Positions 1-6,164 of a DNA stretch of 59,374 nt are shown piece after piece. A program made the position numbers and the translations under genes. Position 1 is the stretch's first letter. Each line of letters begins with the position of its first letter. Under the pieces are notes generated by a model that made no database searches, was not told the origin of the DNA, and saw only the letters and a list, made by a program, of their open reading frames with translations. Source of the DNA: an uncultured Prevotellaceae bacterium (GTDB lineage: Bacteria; Bacteroidota; Bacteroidia; Bacteroidales; Bacteroidaceae); contig ONCQ01000016.1 of assembly GCA_900316355.1 (NCBI GenBank), positions 1 through 59,374 on the forward strand, written 5' to 3'.

Positions 1-371
1 TGTTCAGAGGCATTTTTTAAGTTTTTCTGCAATGTCGTTTCGCTGATAAAACATACCTTTGTCGGCACAAACAACAATACTCGACAAAAAGATGATTGGT
101 AAGGAGCGCAAAATGGAACATTTTAGAATTGACTGAATGTCAATTCGGCGCGAGTGGCCGACGCAGACCTCTTCTGCGGCGGACGGGGGACAGCGGAACG
201 CTGTGAAAAGGCGGGGAATAAAATCAAGCGGCAATTTGCGGCTTGATTGTGCGTAATGCCACCATTCGCTGAGGCTGTCTGAAAGACTGCCGCAGGCGCA
301 GTGAAAAATAATGACAAATTATCGGTTAAAAGTACGGCGTTAGTATAGAGCAAGTATAGAGAAATTGTCGC
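1..371. other. Gene-poor island edge carrying a dispersed repeat
   Basis: No convincing gene is seen here. The short open frames on the minus strand have no recognisable domain, and two of them fall in a dispersed repeat (about 98-210) that recurs inverted near 16.9 kb. This stretch lies upstream of a run of small accessory genes and probably includes or lies just outside the left edge of that island, but I see no integrase and no clear attachment site. Confidence 0.5.
98..210 (+). repeat. Dispersed ~115-bp repeat, copy 1
   Basis: This stretch is the near-perfect reverse complement of 16905-17018. Shared landmarks are GGAGCGCAAAATGG at one end, a central GCAGACCTCTTCTGC palindrome and CAGCGGAACGCTGTGA at the other end. 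Differences are scattered single bases and one-base indels. Neither copy encodes a plausible protein, so this is a non-coding interspersed element, perhaps a MITE-like or structured repeat. Its origin is unknown. Confidence 0.75.
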
Positions 372-551
372 TCAATAATGAATATTTATGCTACCTGCCC
401 ATGTAGTATCCACTGAAATATTCATTTCTTTTGCATTTTTATTTACTATATTTCTTGTTGTCGGCTGCATTTCTTCCTTGTTGCAGCTAGACAAAATTAG
501 GGTAATTGTCGCTAATATTAAAGGTAATGAATGCGACAATTTTTGCAGCAT
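372..551 (-). CDS. Small lipoprotein (59 aa), unknown function
   Basis: The predicted protein starts MLQKLSHSLPLIL, has a hydrophobic segment, and reaches a lipobox LSSC with the lipidated Cys near residue 23, followed by a short polar tail ending in INIHY. I chose the ATG at 551 because it places the signal peptide at the N-terminus. An upstream in-frame ATG at 623 would add about 24 residues encoded by the repeated GACAAAATTGTAG sequence and would bury the signal. The gene is divergent from the island genes that start at 815. Small lipoproteins of this kind are common in Bacteroidales mobile DNA, but no function is recognised. Confidence 0.55.
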   Translation of the reverse strand: MLQKLSHSLPLILATITLILSSCNKEEMQPTTRNIVNKNAKEMNISVDTTWAGSINIHY

Positions 552-567
552 TTTGCCGACATTTGCC

Positions 568-613
568 GACAAAATTGTAGGATTCACCCGTGGTGATTGC
601 GACAAAATTGTAG
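568..613. promoter_or_regulatory. Direct repeat pair upstream of the lipoprotein, possible operator
   Basis: GACAAAATTGTAG occurs exactly at 568-580 and again at 601-613, a 33-bp period, which is about three helical turns. The core ACAAAATTGT is itself nearly palindromic. The pair lies just upstream of the chosen start of the minus-strand lipoprotein and about 200 bp from the divergent plus-strand gene run, so it could be a regulator binding site for the divergent intergenic region. That role is inferred; only the repeat is seen. Confidence 0.35.
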
Positions 614-756
614 TATCTGCCATGATTTTGTAGTATTATGTAGTATTTTTGCCGCAAAAATATATGCTGGAGAGCATATTTTTGCCATTTTGATGAACAA
701 AATTTGCACGATTAACATTGTTTAACGGGGGGGTAAATTATTGTTAAGATTCTGCG

Positions 757-764
757 TACATTTG
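757..764 (+). promoter_or_regulatory. Bacteroidetes -7 box, island operon promoter
   Basis: TACATTTG matches the Bacteroidetes TAnnTTTG -7 consensus and lies 50 bp before the first plus-strand island gene. The upstream element is weak (a TTGTT near 741, closer than usual). Confidence 0.5.
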
Positions 765-814
765 CAGCGGAATTGCAATTCTCAACAGATTACTAACTCT
801 TAAACAATTACACT

Positions 815-1162
815 ATGACTAGACAAGAACTTATTAATCTCATGGCTAAGGCTGACCAGCTATGTGACAGCAGACCTGCTGTTATTGATTATTACGAATC
901 ATTGCTTCAAGAATTTCAAGAAATGGCTGAGGTAGGTGAGAAAGAATATACGAAGCCTGCAAATTGCGACGGTAATGCAACAATACTCCTATCGTATATT
1001 AAGCACTATAAGATTTTGTTGTATGTACTATTTGCCTACACCGATATCTCAACCATCATTGAAACAAAGGCGCAATCTGAGCTTGCAGGTTGGCTGGAAA
1101 AGCACAAGGCGTCAACGGAAAATATATTTCTAACCTGTAAAGAAGAAGACCCATGGAACTAA
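815..1162 (+). CDS. Hypothetical protein (115 aa), first gene of island run
   Basis: I do not recognise a family. The protein is mostly predicted helix, begins MTRQELINLMAKADQL, and has one moderately hydrophobic stretch near residues 68-80 (KILLYVLFAYTDI) but no signal peptide. It follows a good promoter and its last ten bases overlap the start of the next gene, which argues for translational coupling and for a real gene. Its place at the head of a string of small accessory genes suggests an element-specific accessory or host-interaction role, but nothing in the sequence shows a function. Confidence 0.6.
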   Translation: MTRQELINLMAKADQLCDSRPAVIDYYESLLQEFQEMAEVGEKEYTKPANCDGNATILLSYIKHYKILLYVLFAYTDISTIIETKAQSELAGWLEKHKASTENIFLTCKEEDPWN

Positions 1163-1350
1163 ATGCTAGCGATTTCATGTCAAGAAATATTGATGAACCC
1201 CCTTGCAGCTCCTGCGCTTTCTACAATAGCAGATTGTGCTTGAAGGGTGAATGTAAGCTTGACGAAGAATACAACGAGAATTTAGATTTTGATGATTATG
1301 AAGATGATGATGATTTACTAACTGATAATTCATTGCTTTATGGAATCTAA
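1153..1350 (+). CDS. Small four-cysteine acidic protein (65 aa)
   Basis: Four cysteines at about residues 18, 21, 29 and 34 (CSSCAFYNSRLCLKGEC) look like a small zinc-binding or knuckle-type module, followed by a strongly acidic tail rich in Asp and Glu (DFDDYEDDDD). The start overlaps the preceding gene by 10 bases and the end overlaps a 28-codon frame, a compact arrangement typical of phage-like DNA. The acidic tail could mimic DNA or engage a basic partner; that is conjecture. No named family is recognised. Confidence 0.55.
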   Translation: MELNASDFMSRNIDEPPCSSCAFYNSRLCLKGECKLDEEYNENLDFDDYEDDDDLLTDNSLLYGI

Positions 1351-1426
1351 AGAAATCGATTACATGCTAGGAGCTATTTTGGTGCTCTGGGTAATTGCTT
1401 GCGTACTTTATTGGGTAAAATTCTAA
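1340..1426 (+). CDS. Very small membrane protein (28 aa)
   Basis: The frame starts ATG at 1340, overlapping the previous gene by 11 bases, and encodes a short charged N-terminus (MESKEIDYM) followed by one hydrophobic span (LGAILVLWVIACVLYWV) and a final KF. It has the shape of a single-pass micropeptide. Support is the clean start-overlap coupling and the transmembrane segment. Against it is the length, which could arise by chance. Confidence 0.4.
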   Translation: MESKEIDYMLGAILVLWVIACVLYWVKF

Positions 1427-1438
1427 ACTGATAGAATT

Positions 1439-1837
1439 ATGAATATAATGATAACACTACCAAAAAACATACTGGATAAGATTATTTCCGGAGAGAAGTT
1501 GTACGAAATGAGAAAGTGCCTGCCTATTTACATGGGGATAGGCGATGATGGCTTTTTTGTTGTGGAAAAAGGCACAGATGATGTTCGTTGTTGGTGTAGG
1601 GTTGATTATGTTAGGGCAGTATACATGGACCATCTTAACGCAAAATGTTTTGCTTCTCGACTTTGTGTATCGGAAGAATACATAGAAAAGTATGCCAATG
1701 GCGAATATGTTTATCTGTGGAGAATCGGAAAGGTAATAACGTTTGAACATCTAAAACGTGATTCTTTGTTAGTTGACAGGAATCCACAGCAGTTTACCTA
1801 TTGTCCGTTGTCTTTCGGAGAATCAATTAAACTTTAA
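1439..1837 (+). CDS. ASCH/PUA-like domain protein (132 aa)
   Basis: The N-terminal half (LPKNILDKIISGEKLYEMRK) has the pattern seen in ASCH-domain proteins, where a helix ending in G-E-K is followed by an ELRK-like strand. ASCH domains are PUA-related RNA or modified-nucleotide binding folds often carried by phages and mobile islands. A later VYLWRIGKVITFE strand suits the barrel. An internal ATG at 1448 could be the true start. It lies in the same direction as its neighbours, with a 5-bp gap to the next gene. The substrate is unknown, and the family call rests on pattern alone. Confidence 0.5.
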   Translation: MNIMITLPKNILDKIISGEKLYEMRKCLPIYMGIGDDGFFVVEKGTDDVRCWCRVDYVRAVYMDHLNAKCFASRLCVSEEYIEKYANGEYVYLWRIGKVITFEHLKRDSLLVDRNPQQFTYCPLSFGESIKL

Positions 1838-1842
1838 GCATT

Positions 1843-2061
1843 ATGAGACCATTTAATCTATTAGAAGCCCTTGCAGGTGAAAATATAATCACTAGAAACG
1901 GCGAAGAAGTAATCTTAACAAACTTCGAAATTGGCGAGCTATACCCGCTTAGAGGAATTATAATTGGTTCGGCTCCCCGAATAGCGAGCTGGACAAGCGA
2001 AGGTTGTTATAGTATGATGACTAATTTTTCACCCAATGATATATTTATGAAAGAAGATTGA
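1843..2061 (+). CDS. Small phage-type hypothetical protein (72 aa)
   Basis: The sequence MRPFNLLEALAGENIITRNG followed by ITNFEIGELYPLRGIIIGS-like strands resembles a short beta-rich family I associate with Bacteroidales phages and conjugative islands: 'F-L-ALAG-VTR-G' and then a Y-P-x-x-G motif and an SWT motif (ASWTSEG here). Function is unknown. It sits between the ASCH-like and DUF2693-like genes with gaps of 4-5 bases, so it is probably co-translated with them. Confidence 0.55.
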   Translation: MRPFNLLEALAGENIITRNGEEVILTNFEIGELYPLRGIIIGSAPRIASWTSEGCYSMMTNFSPNDIFMKED

Positions 2062-2065
2062 CACT

Positions 2066-2314
2066 ATGGCATTGAATAAAGATTTTGATGCGTTCAAGGA
2101 GCGCATGTCAAACTCAGATGTTGAGTTTGTGTTTTTGAAGAAAGATGGCAGTTTCCGCATCGCACACGGAACACGCTGCGTTTCGCACATTCCCGCCGCA
2201 GATCATCCGAAGGGGCTTAGGGCCCCATCGGAGACTGCGCTATCATTCTACGACCTTGACAAAATGGCTTGGCGCGGCATGGTCATTGAGAACTTTGGCG
2301 GTTTTATAGAGTAG
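2066..2314 (+). CDS. DUF2693-like SH3 beta-barrel protein (82 aa)
   Basis: The protein shows the DUF2693 pattern: VEFVFLKKDGSFRIAHGTR, then an IP motif, then FYDLDKMAWRGM with the conserved 'D-K-x-x-W-R' near the C-terminus. Members are small SH3-like barrels very common in Bacteroides and Prevotella mobile DNA; a molecular role is not established. The coding sequence is shorter than many members, which supports an intact single-domain form. It is part of the same co-directional run, with 19 bases to the HNH gene. Confidence 0.65.
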   Translation: MALNKDFDAFKERMSNSDVEFVFLKKDGSFRIAHGTRCVSHIPAADHPKGLRAPSETALSFYDLDKMAWRGMVIENFGGFIE

Positions 2315-2333
2315 AACTTAAACTCAGAATTAA

Positions 2334-2909
2334 ATGGAAAATGTATCGATAAGACCAATCCCTGGCATTGAGAACTATTTCGCGGGCGATGATGGTCGTA
2401 TATATAAGAAATCAAGGAGAGGCTATTTGCAGCTTCAAGGATGCGATAATTACGGCTACCGCCTTGTGAAAATCATTCGCCAAGGCCGCTATTTCACCGT
2501 ACGCGCTCATCGCTTGGTATATGAAGCATGGAAGGGCCCTATTCAGGAAGGATATGAAATTGACCATATCAATGGCGATAAATCAGACAATCGGCCCTGC
2601 AATCTCGATTTGGTAACACATTCCGAGAATATCAAGAGGGCGGCGAGAGCAGGTTGTTTTGATTGTGATAGCGTGAGGGTTATTCCAGATGGCTTGGAAG
2701 AATTCCACCAAGAATTTTATAGCACAAACGAGTGCATAAGGACGCTGGGTCTTCAACACCATCGCGCAATGATATTTGAACATTTACGGAAACACACTTG
2801 CTATCACGATGACGAATTAGGTATAACTATCAAATATAAACTGAGAAGACCATGCGAAACAAAGGCAAGAAATCTCCGATACGTAAATTTGAAGCAGACA
2901 CCATCATAG
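2334..2909 (+). CDS. NUMOD4/HNH homing-type endonuclease (191 aa)
   Basis: Residues about 6-50 form a NUMOD4-like DNA-recognition segment (IPGIENYFAGDDGRIYK, with YGYRLVKI). Residues 55-100 form the HNH nuclease core: HRLVYEAW with His59, EIDHINGD with Asp77-His78, then CNLDLVTHSEN with Asn90 and His96. This is the standard arrangement of phage HNH endonucleases that nick or cut DNA. The 3' end overlaps the next gene by 58 bases in another frame, so it may be a homing-type insertion into a pre-existing gene string or a native late gene. Catalytic residues look intact. Confidence 0.8.
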   Translation: MENVSIRPIPGIENYFAGDDGRIYKKSRRGYLQLQGCDNYGYRLVKIIRQGRYFTVRAHRLVYEAWKGPIQEGYEIDHINGDKSDNRPCNLDLVTHSENIKRAARAGCFDCDSVRVIPDGLEEFHQEFYSTNECIRTLGLQHHRAMIFEHLRKHTCYHDDELGITIKYKLRRPCETKARNLRYVNLKQTPS

Positions 2910-3709
2910 CGTCCTTCTTCGAGCAGTTCTTTGCACGCGACCATGGCGGCATTGAATGTGAGGTGATGGTAGCCGTTGTTCGGAAGTGTCAGTCATCATA
3001 CGATGAAATAGTGAATCCCCTTGCCGTCTGCCACACTAGCTATTCAGAGCTGTCGCGCGTCTGTAAGATAGATTGGCGCAAGGTGCGCAGGACGCTCGAA
3101 GAGCTGGAGCGCATGAAGTATATTAAAATTCAGCAAAATGAGAAAAGCATATATATAATGTGCTCTACACCAAAGGCATATAAAGAAAATACTACAAAAA
3201 TGTCGCATTCAGAATCAAAAGAAGAAAAACAAAGAAGAAAATCCCTTTCCCCCGCACCCCCTTTCCCTATAAAAGAAGAAAAAGAAAAAGAAGAAAAGGG
3301 TGTGGGAAAAGAGGAAAGCACACACACAAATTTCGCTTCGCTTTCTGAGTCTTTTGAAGTACGAAAACAACGTTTCATGGAAAGTATAAAACCCTATGTC
3401 GAAAAATATGGTGCAGACCTTTGCAATGAATTTTTCGGACATTGGACAGAGCCTACGCAAGACGGATTGCTTATGCGTTTTGAATTGCAAAAGACGTGGA
3501 ACGTGGGAGTCCGGCTTTCCAAATGGCGGCGTACAGAATGGGATGAAAGGAAACGAGTGCGAAAGGGTAAATCAACAATCTCTGAATCTGTTCGTGAGGA
3601 GATAGAGCAGGAACGTGAGCGAGTTCGCAGAGAACGTAACGAGCGAGCAAAGAATGCAGCGACCCCCGAACAGATTAGGGAGATACTAGGAGACAAATGC
3701 ATCATCTAA
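2852..3709 (+). CDS. Winged-helix replication-type protein, DUF7833-like (285 aa)
   Basis: The N-terminal region (about residues 35-110) reads as a winged helix (SYSELSRVCKIDWRKVRRTLEEL). A long Lys/Glu/Ser linker follows (about 115-160), and the C-terminal region carries FFGHWTEPTQDG, MRFELQKTW and RLSKWRR. This two-part layout is typical of Bacteroidales phage and island proteins with a DnaD/primosome-like helix-turn-helix plus a C-terminal 'Y/HWTE...F-x-x-QKTW' domain, presumed to act in element replication or loading of host replication factors. It overlaps the upstream HNH gene. Function is inferred from family position, not shown. Confidence 0.65.
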   Translation: MRNKGKKSPIRKFEADTIIASFFEQFFARDHGGIECEVMVAVVRKCQSSYDEIVNPLAVCHTSYSELSRVCKIDWRKVRRTLEELERMKYIKIQQNEKSIYIMCSTPKAYKENTTKMSHSESKEEKQRRKSLSPAPPFPIKEEKEKEEKGVGKEESTHTNFASLSESFEVRKQRFMESIKPYVEKYGADLCNEFFGHWTEPTQDGLLMRFELQKTWNVGVRLSKWRRTEWDERKRVRKGKSTISESVREEIEQERERVRRERNERAKNAATPEQIREILGDKCII

Positions 3710-3723
3710 AACAAATAAACATT

Positions 3724-3975
3724 ATGAAAACAATTATCAAAAAAATCAAAGAGTGGTGGCATAAAAAGGTATATGCACGCCAATTGAAAAAGGCCATTAA
3801 GCAGGCTAATCGTATTAAGATGTCAACGGGCATGAAATGCCTTGTTGTTGAAATCAATGGTCAGCCACAAGCCGTAACAAAACGTGAACTAAAAGGTGCT
3901 ATAAAGGCGGGCTATATTTCTAAGTACACTAACCTAGTGCAGGTGGAAAAAGCGGCGCTTTATAATACACTGTAG
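3724..3975 (+). CDS. Small basic protein of Bacteroidales islands (83 aa)
   Basis: The start at ATG 3724 gives MKTIIKKIKEWW, a strongly basic amphipathic N-terminus, then KKAIKQANRIKMSTGMKCLVV and a small beta segment (NGQPQAVTKRELKGAI). Similar short proteins with an initial 'K-I-K-x-W' helix and a central 'TG-K-x-LVV' motif are common hypothetical genes in Bacteroides mobile DNA. No enzymatic motif is visible; binding to nucleic acid is plausible from charge. An upstream in-frame ATG at 3697 would overlap the previous gene and is less likely. Confidence 0.5.
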   Translation: MKTIIKKIKEWWHKKVYARQLKKAIKQANRIKMSTGMKCLVVEINGQPQAVTKRELKGAIKAGYISKYTNLVQVEKAALYNTL

Positions 3976-3999
3976 CCACAAAATAATGAAAATATGCAG

Positions 4000-4026
4000 G
4001 TTTTATGCAGTTTTTTTGCATAAAAC
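4000..4026. terminator. 10-bp palindrome with T-rich loop
   Basis: GTTTTATGCA and TGCATAAAAC form a perfect 10-bp stem with a short T-rich loop, 24 bp after the stop of the preceding gene and 24 bp before the next -7 box. It may end the upstream transcript or be an operator for the downstream promoter. It lacks the usual T tract after the stem. Confidence 0.4.
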
Positions 4027-4049
4027 TTGCATATATTCATATATAGGTG

Positions 4050-4057
4050 TATATTTG
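4050..4057 (+). promoter_or_regulatory. -7 box for the DUF6266-like gene
   Basis: TATATTTG fits the Bacteroidetes -7 consensus, with a TTG at 4027-4029 leaving a 20-bp spacer. It lies 55 bp before the start of the 420-residue gene, so this gene and the smalltalk-peptidase genes probably form their own transcript. Confidence 0.65.
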
Positions 4058-4112
4058 CGGCCGTCTAAGCGCAAGGACATTAACCAATGTTTAACTAAAA
4101 AATCTATCAATT

Positions 4113-5375
4113 ATGGCAAAAATTAATGGAGTAATCCAATTCACCGGCAAGCTCGGACAGGTTGTCGGTATGAAAGGCCGCAATGGCCGTAACTTTATGC
4201 GCCAGCGCACCAATGAAGTAAAGAATCCCCGTAGTCAGGCTCAGTGCATCCAGCGCATGATTCTCGCCACCGTGGGTTCAAGCATTGCTTACCTCAAAGC
4301 CATCTGCAACAACAGCGTGGAAGGTAAGTCCAACGGCGCCGACACTCTCGCCTACTTGCGTGGTGAGTGGATGAGAATGCTTCGCACCTCTGACATTCTG
4401 ACCAGCGACAAATCGTTCTTAAAGAAGGGTGACAAGTACTTTGCAATCAATCCCTATCTGCTGAGTAAGGGCACGCTGGTTTCCCCGAAGGTGACTATCG
4501 ACACTAGCAACGCTGCAATGATTGTTGAAGGAATGGGTAATTATGCTACTGTAACACCCTCTCAGCTTTTACCCAACATTCGCCTTGGTGACCAAATTAC
4601 ATTTGTAGGTGTATTTATCAACGATGACACGGGCTACCCCGAGGTTAAGTACTGCCGCTTTGCCTTCAAGACTGACCAAGTAAATGCCATTATCAGCGGA
4701 AGTGACTTACACCTCAACCCCGATGCTATCGACCTCAACAAGGCCGAAGGTGATTGGCGTTCGCTGGTTTTTGATGTTCAGAGCTCGCAGATTACTGTAG
4801 ATGAACTATCTCCCTACGACTTCGCGGCCGGAGCGCTTATCGTTTCTAACGAAATCGACAAGAAGCGCTCCACCACCTATCTCGCCCTTGATGCAGCTGT
4901 TCCGCCCTTCTACTCTGCCGAAGAGGCCTGGCCTACCTACACTGGTGTAGGTGTTCGCGTGGACGTACCTAGCGAGGTGTATCTGAACAACAGCACCGAC
5001 GCGGAGGCTGCAACTCCTTCTTTGGCAGGTGCGCCGGTTACCATCAACAGGAGCGAAGAAACTCCGGGTCTGCATGTTGAAGGAGTTTATCTTCCTAAAA
5101 CAGCCGACCTCGAAAGCCTGCGTCTCAAGGGTGACGTCTATTTGCAGAGCGGCGTTGTGGTTCGTGGCTTGACAAGCAGAGAATTGGCTGGCGCTGCCAC
5201 TGGCACTTCCATCTTCTACGGTGCAAACTATCAAGGTTTCACGTATGATGAAGTCACCAACGAGACGAATAATGTTTGGTGCTATGTCAAGCTACCTGAG
5301 AACGAACAGGTTATTGACAAGGTGGTTATCACCGGCGGTACTATGCGCGTTCGCGGCACAGATTACACCTTCTAG
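4113..5375 (+). CDS. DUF6266-like protein (420 aa)
   Basis: The first 50 residues show the pattern I associate with DUF6266: GKLGQVVGMKGRNGRNFMRQ and then KNPRSQAQCIQRMI (short form: 'GK-G-VVG', 'R', 'NPRT/S-x-AQ'). Usual family members are about 210 residues; this one is twice as long, with an extra beta-rich C-terminal half. It has no signal peptide. It occupies the position where related Bacteroidales cassettes usually carry an HU-type DNA-binding gene, just before a smalltalk gene and a peptidoglycan hydrolase. Codon use is closer to the host than in the upstream small genes. Role unknown; a structural or DNA-associated protein are both possible. Confidence 0.55.
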   Translation: MAKINGVIQFTGKLGQVVGMKGRNGRNFMRQRTNEVKNPRSQAQCIQRMILATVGSSIAYLKAICNNSVEGKSNGADTLAYLRGEWMRMLRTSDILTSDKSFLKKGDKYFAINPYLLSKGTLVSPKVTIDTSNAAMIVEGMGNYATVTPSQLLPNIRLGDQITFVGVFINDDTGYPEVKYCRFAFKTDQVNAIISGSDLHLNPDAIDLNKAEGDWRSLVFDVQSSQITVDELSPYDFAAGALIVSNEIDKKRSTTYLALDAAVPPFYSAEEAWPTYTGVGVRVDVPSEVYLNNSTDAEAATPSLAGAPVTINRSEETPGLHVEGVYLPKTADLESLRLKGDVYLQSGVVVRGLTSRELAGAATGTSIFYGANYQGFTYDEVTNETNNVWCYVKLPENEQVIDKVVITGGTMRVRGTDYTF

Positions 5376-5381
5376 TCCACG

Positions 5382-5437
5382 GCAGGCGGGTGGCTTTAAC
5401 GTGCGCTCAACACGAGCCAATTAGAGCGTCCGCCTGC
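5382..5437. other. Long-range inverted repeat in the DUF6266/smalltalk gap
   Basis: GCAGGCGG at 5382-5389 and CCGCCTGC at 5430-5437 can pair across a 40-base loop between the DUF6266-like stop and the smalltalk start. It could attenuate read-through or shield the downstream start. No T tract follows, so it is not a classic terminator. Confidence 0.35.
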
Positions 5438-5451
5438 TTTCACTTACAACT

Positions 5452-5562
5452 ATGAATGAAGGAACCCGTAAGGTGCTGAAGCGCACCATTGAGATTGTGG
5501 TGACGATTCTCACCGCACTATTGACAACCCTTGGCGCACATGCCGCCAATATCGTAAACTAA
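5452..5562 (+). CDS. Smalltalk protein (36 aa)
   Basis: The frame encodes MNEGTRKVLKRTIEIVVT followed by ILTALLTTLGAHAANIVN, matching the tiny 'smalltalk' family of Bacteroidales. These are short proteins with a charged N-terminus and one hydrophobic segment, encoded between an HU-like or DNA-binding gene and an amidase or peptidase. The hydrophobic part could be a membrane anchor or an uncleaved export signal. The stop codon is immediately followed by an ATG of another frame. The function of the family is not established; its constant position beside a peptidoglycan hydrolase suggests a role in cell-wall passage or lysis. Confidence 0.8.
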   Translation: MNEGTRKVLKRTIEIVVTILTALLTTLGAHAANIVN

Positions 5563-5886
5563 ATGAAACCCATGCGTCTATACGCGATACTTTTTGGTCT
5601 TCTCCTAGCCTGCGGGCTGGGAGAGGACTCTCTTGAAACGGCAACAAATTACCATTATGGAAACAATATCTTCTCGTTATTTTTCTTTGGAGGAACTGAC
5701 GAGGTCGAAAACTGCCCTACAGCGGCATTTAGACAATACTCCCGACCAAACGACCATCGAACACCTAAAAGCCCTTGTGAGCCAAATTCTCGACCCTATG
5801 AGGGTATTTTGGGGTTCACCGCTGTATGTCAACAGCGGCTACCGCTCACGCGCCGTGAACGCCGCCGTAGGTGGCGCGAGAAATAG
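5563..5886 (+). CDS. Possible overlapping lipoprotein (tentative)
   Basis: The ATG follows the smalltalk stop without a gap (TAAATG). The N-terminus MKPMRLYAILFGLLLACGLG looks like a lipoprotein signal with a lipobox LLAC at about residue 17. After about 31 codons the frame runs inside the M15 peptidase gene in a different phase, and the rest of the 107 residues looks like shadow sequence. Either this is a genuine small lipoprotein whose 3' end overlaps the peptidase, as Rz1-type spanins overlap Rz, or a chance frame. The seamless stop-start junction and the good signal favour translation; conservation would decide. Confidence 0.35.
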   Translation: MKPMRLYAILFGLLLACGLGEDSLETATNYHYGNNIFSLFFFGGTDEVENCPTAAFRQYSRPNDHRTPKSPCEPNSRPYEGILGFTAVCQQRLPLTRRERRRRWREK

Positions 5887-6094
5887 CCAACATGTTACGG
5901 GCGATGCTGTGGATATTACTGCGGGCAGCCCGCAGAAGAACAGAAAACTTTTAGGACTGGTGTTGCAGCACGCGGAAGAGTTAGGCTTTGACCAAATTAT
6001 CGCAGAGAAATGCGATAGCAAAGGAAACCCGCGATGGCTGCACATCAGCCGGTCAAATCAACCGAGGAATCAGTTGATTTTTATTAAGAGTTAG
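5657..6094 (+). CDS. M15-family D-Ala-D-Ala carboxypeptidase-like peptidase (145 aa)
   Basis: The core VNSGYRSRAVNAAVGGARNS is followed by QHVTGDAVDI, giving the SxHxxGxAxD zinc motif (His and Asp ligands), and WLHIS near the C-terminus supplies the third ligand. This is the Peptidase_M15_3 arrangement seen in phage endolysins and Bacteroidales island hydrolases that cut peptide cross-links in peptidoglycan. There is no signal peptide, so it would need a holin-like partner or lysis to reach the wall. I chose ATG 5657 (METISSRYFSL); a TTG at 5633 is possible. It is the last gene of the island and a hairpin terminator follows. Confidence 0.8.
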   Translation: METISSRYFSLEELTRSKTALQRHLDNTPDQTTIEHLKALVSQILDPMRVFWGSPLYVNSGYRSRAVNAAVGGARNSQHVTGDAVDITAGSPQKNRKLLGLVLQHAEELGFDQIIAEKCDSKGNPRWLHISRSNQPRNQLIFIKS

Positions 6095-6126
6095 TTTATC
6101 GAGTAAGTTGCGATTTTGTTTTTGTT

Positions 6127-6152
6127 ACGGCTTCGTTGTGAAACGAGGCCGT
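6127..6152 (+). terminator. Intrinsic terminator at the island's right end
   Basis: ACGGCTTCGTT and AACGAGGCCGT form a hairpin with a GTGA-type loop, directly followed by TTTTT. It closes the M15 transcript. The truncated DUF4843 remnant begins within about 15 bp, so this hairpin marks the junction. Confidence 0.8.
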
Positions 6153-6164
6153 TTTTCCGTTCCC

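Noticed and set aside
1-371. An insertion sequence at the window start
   Set aside because: No transposase frame and no terminal inverted repeats were found; only the dispersed repeat is supported.
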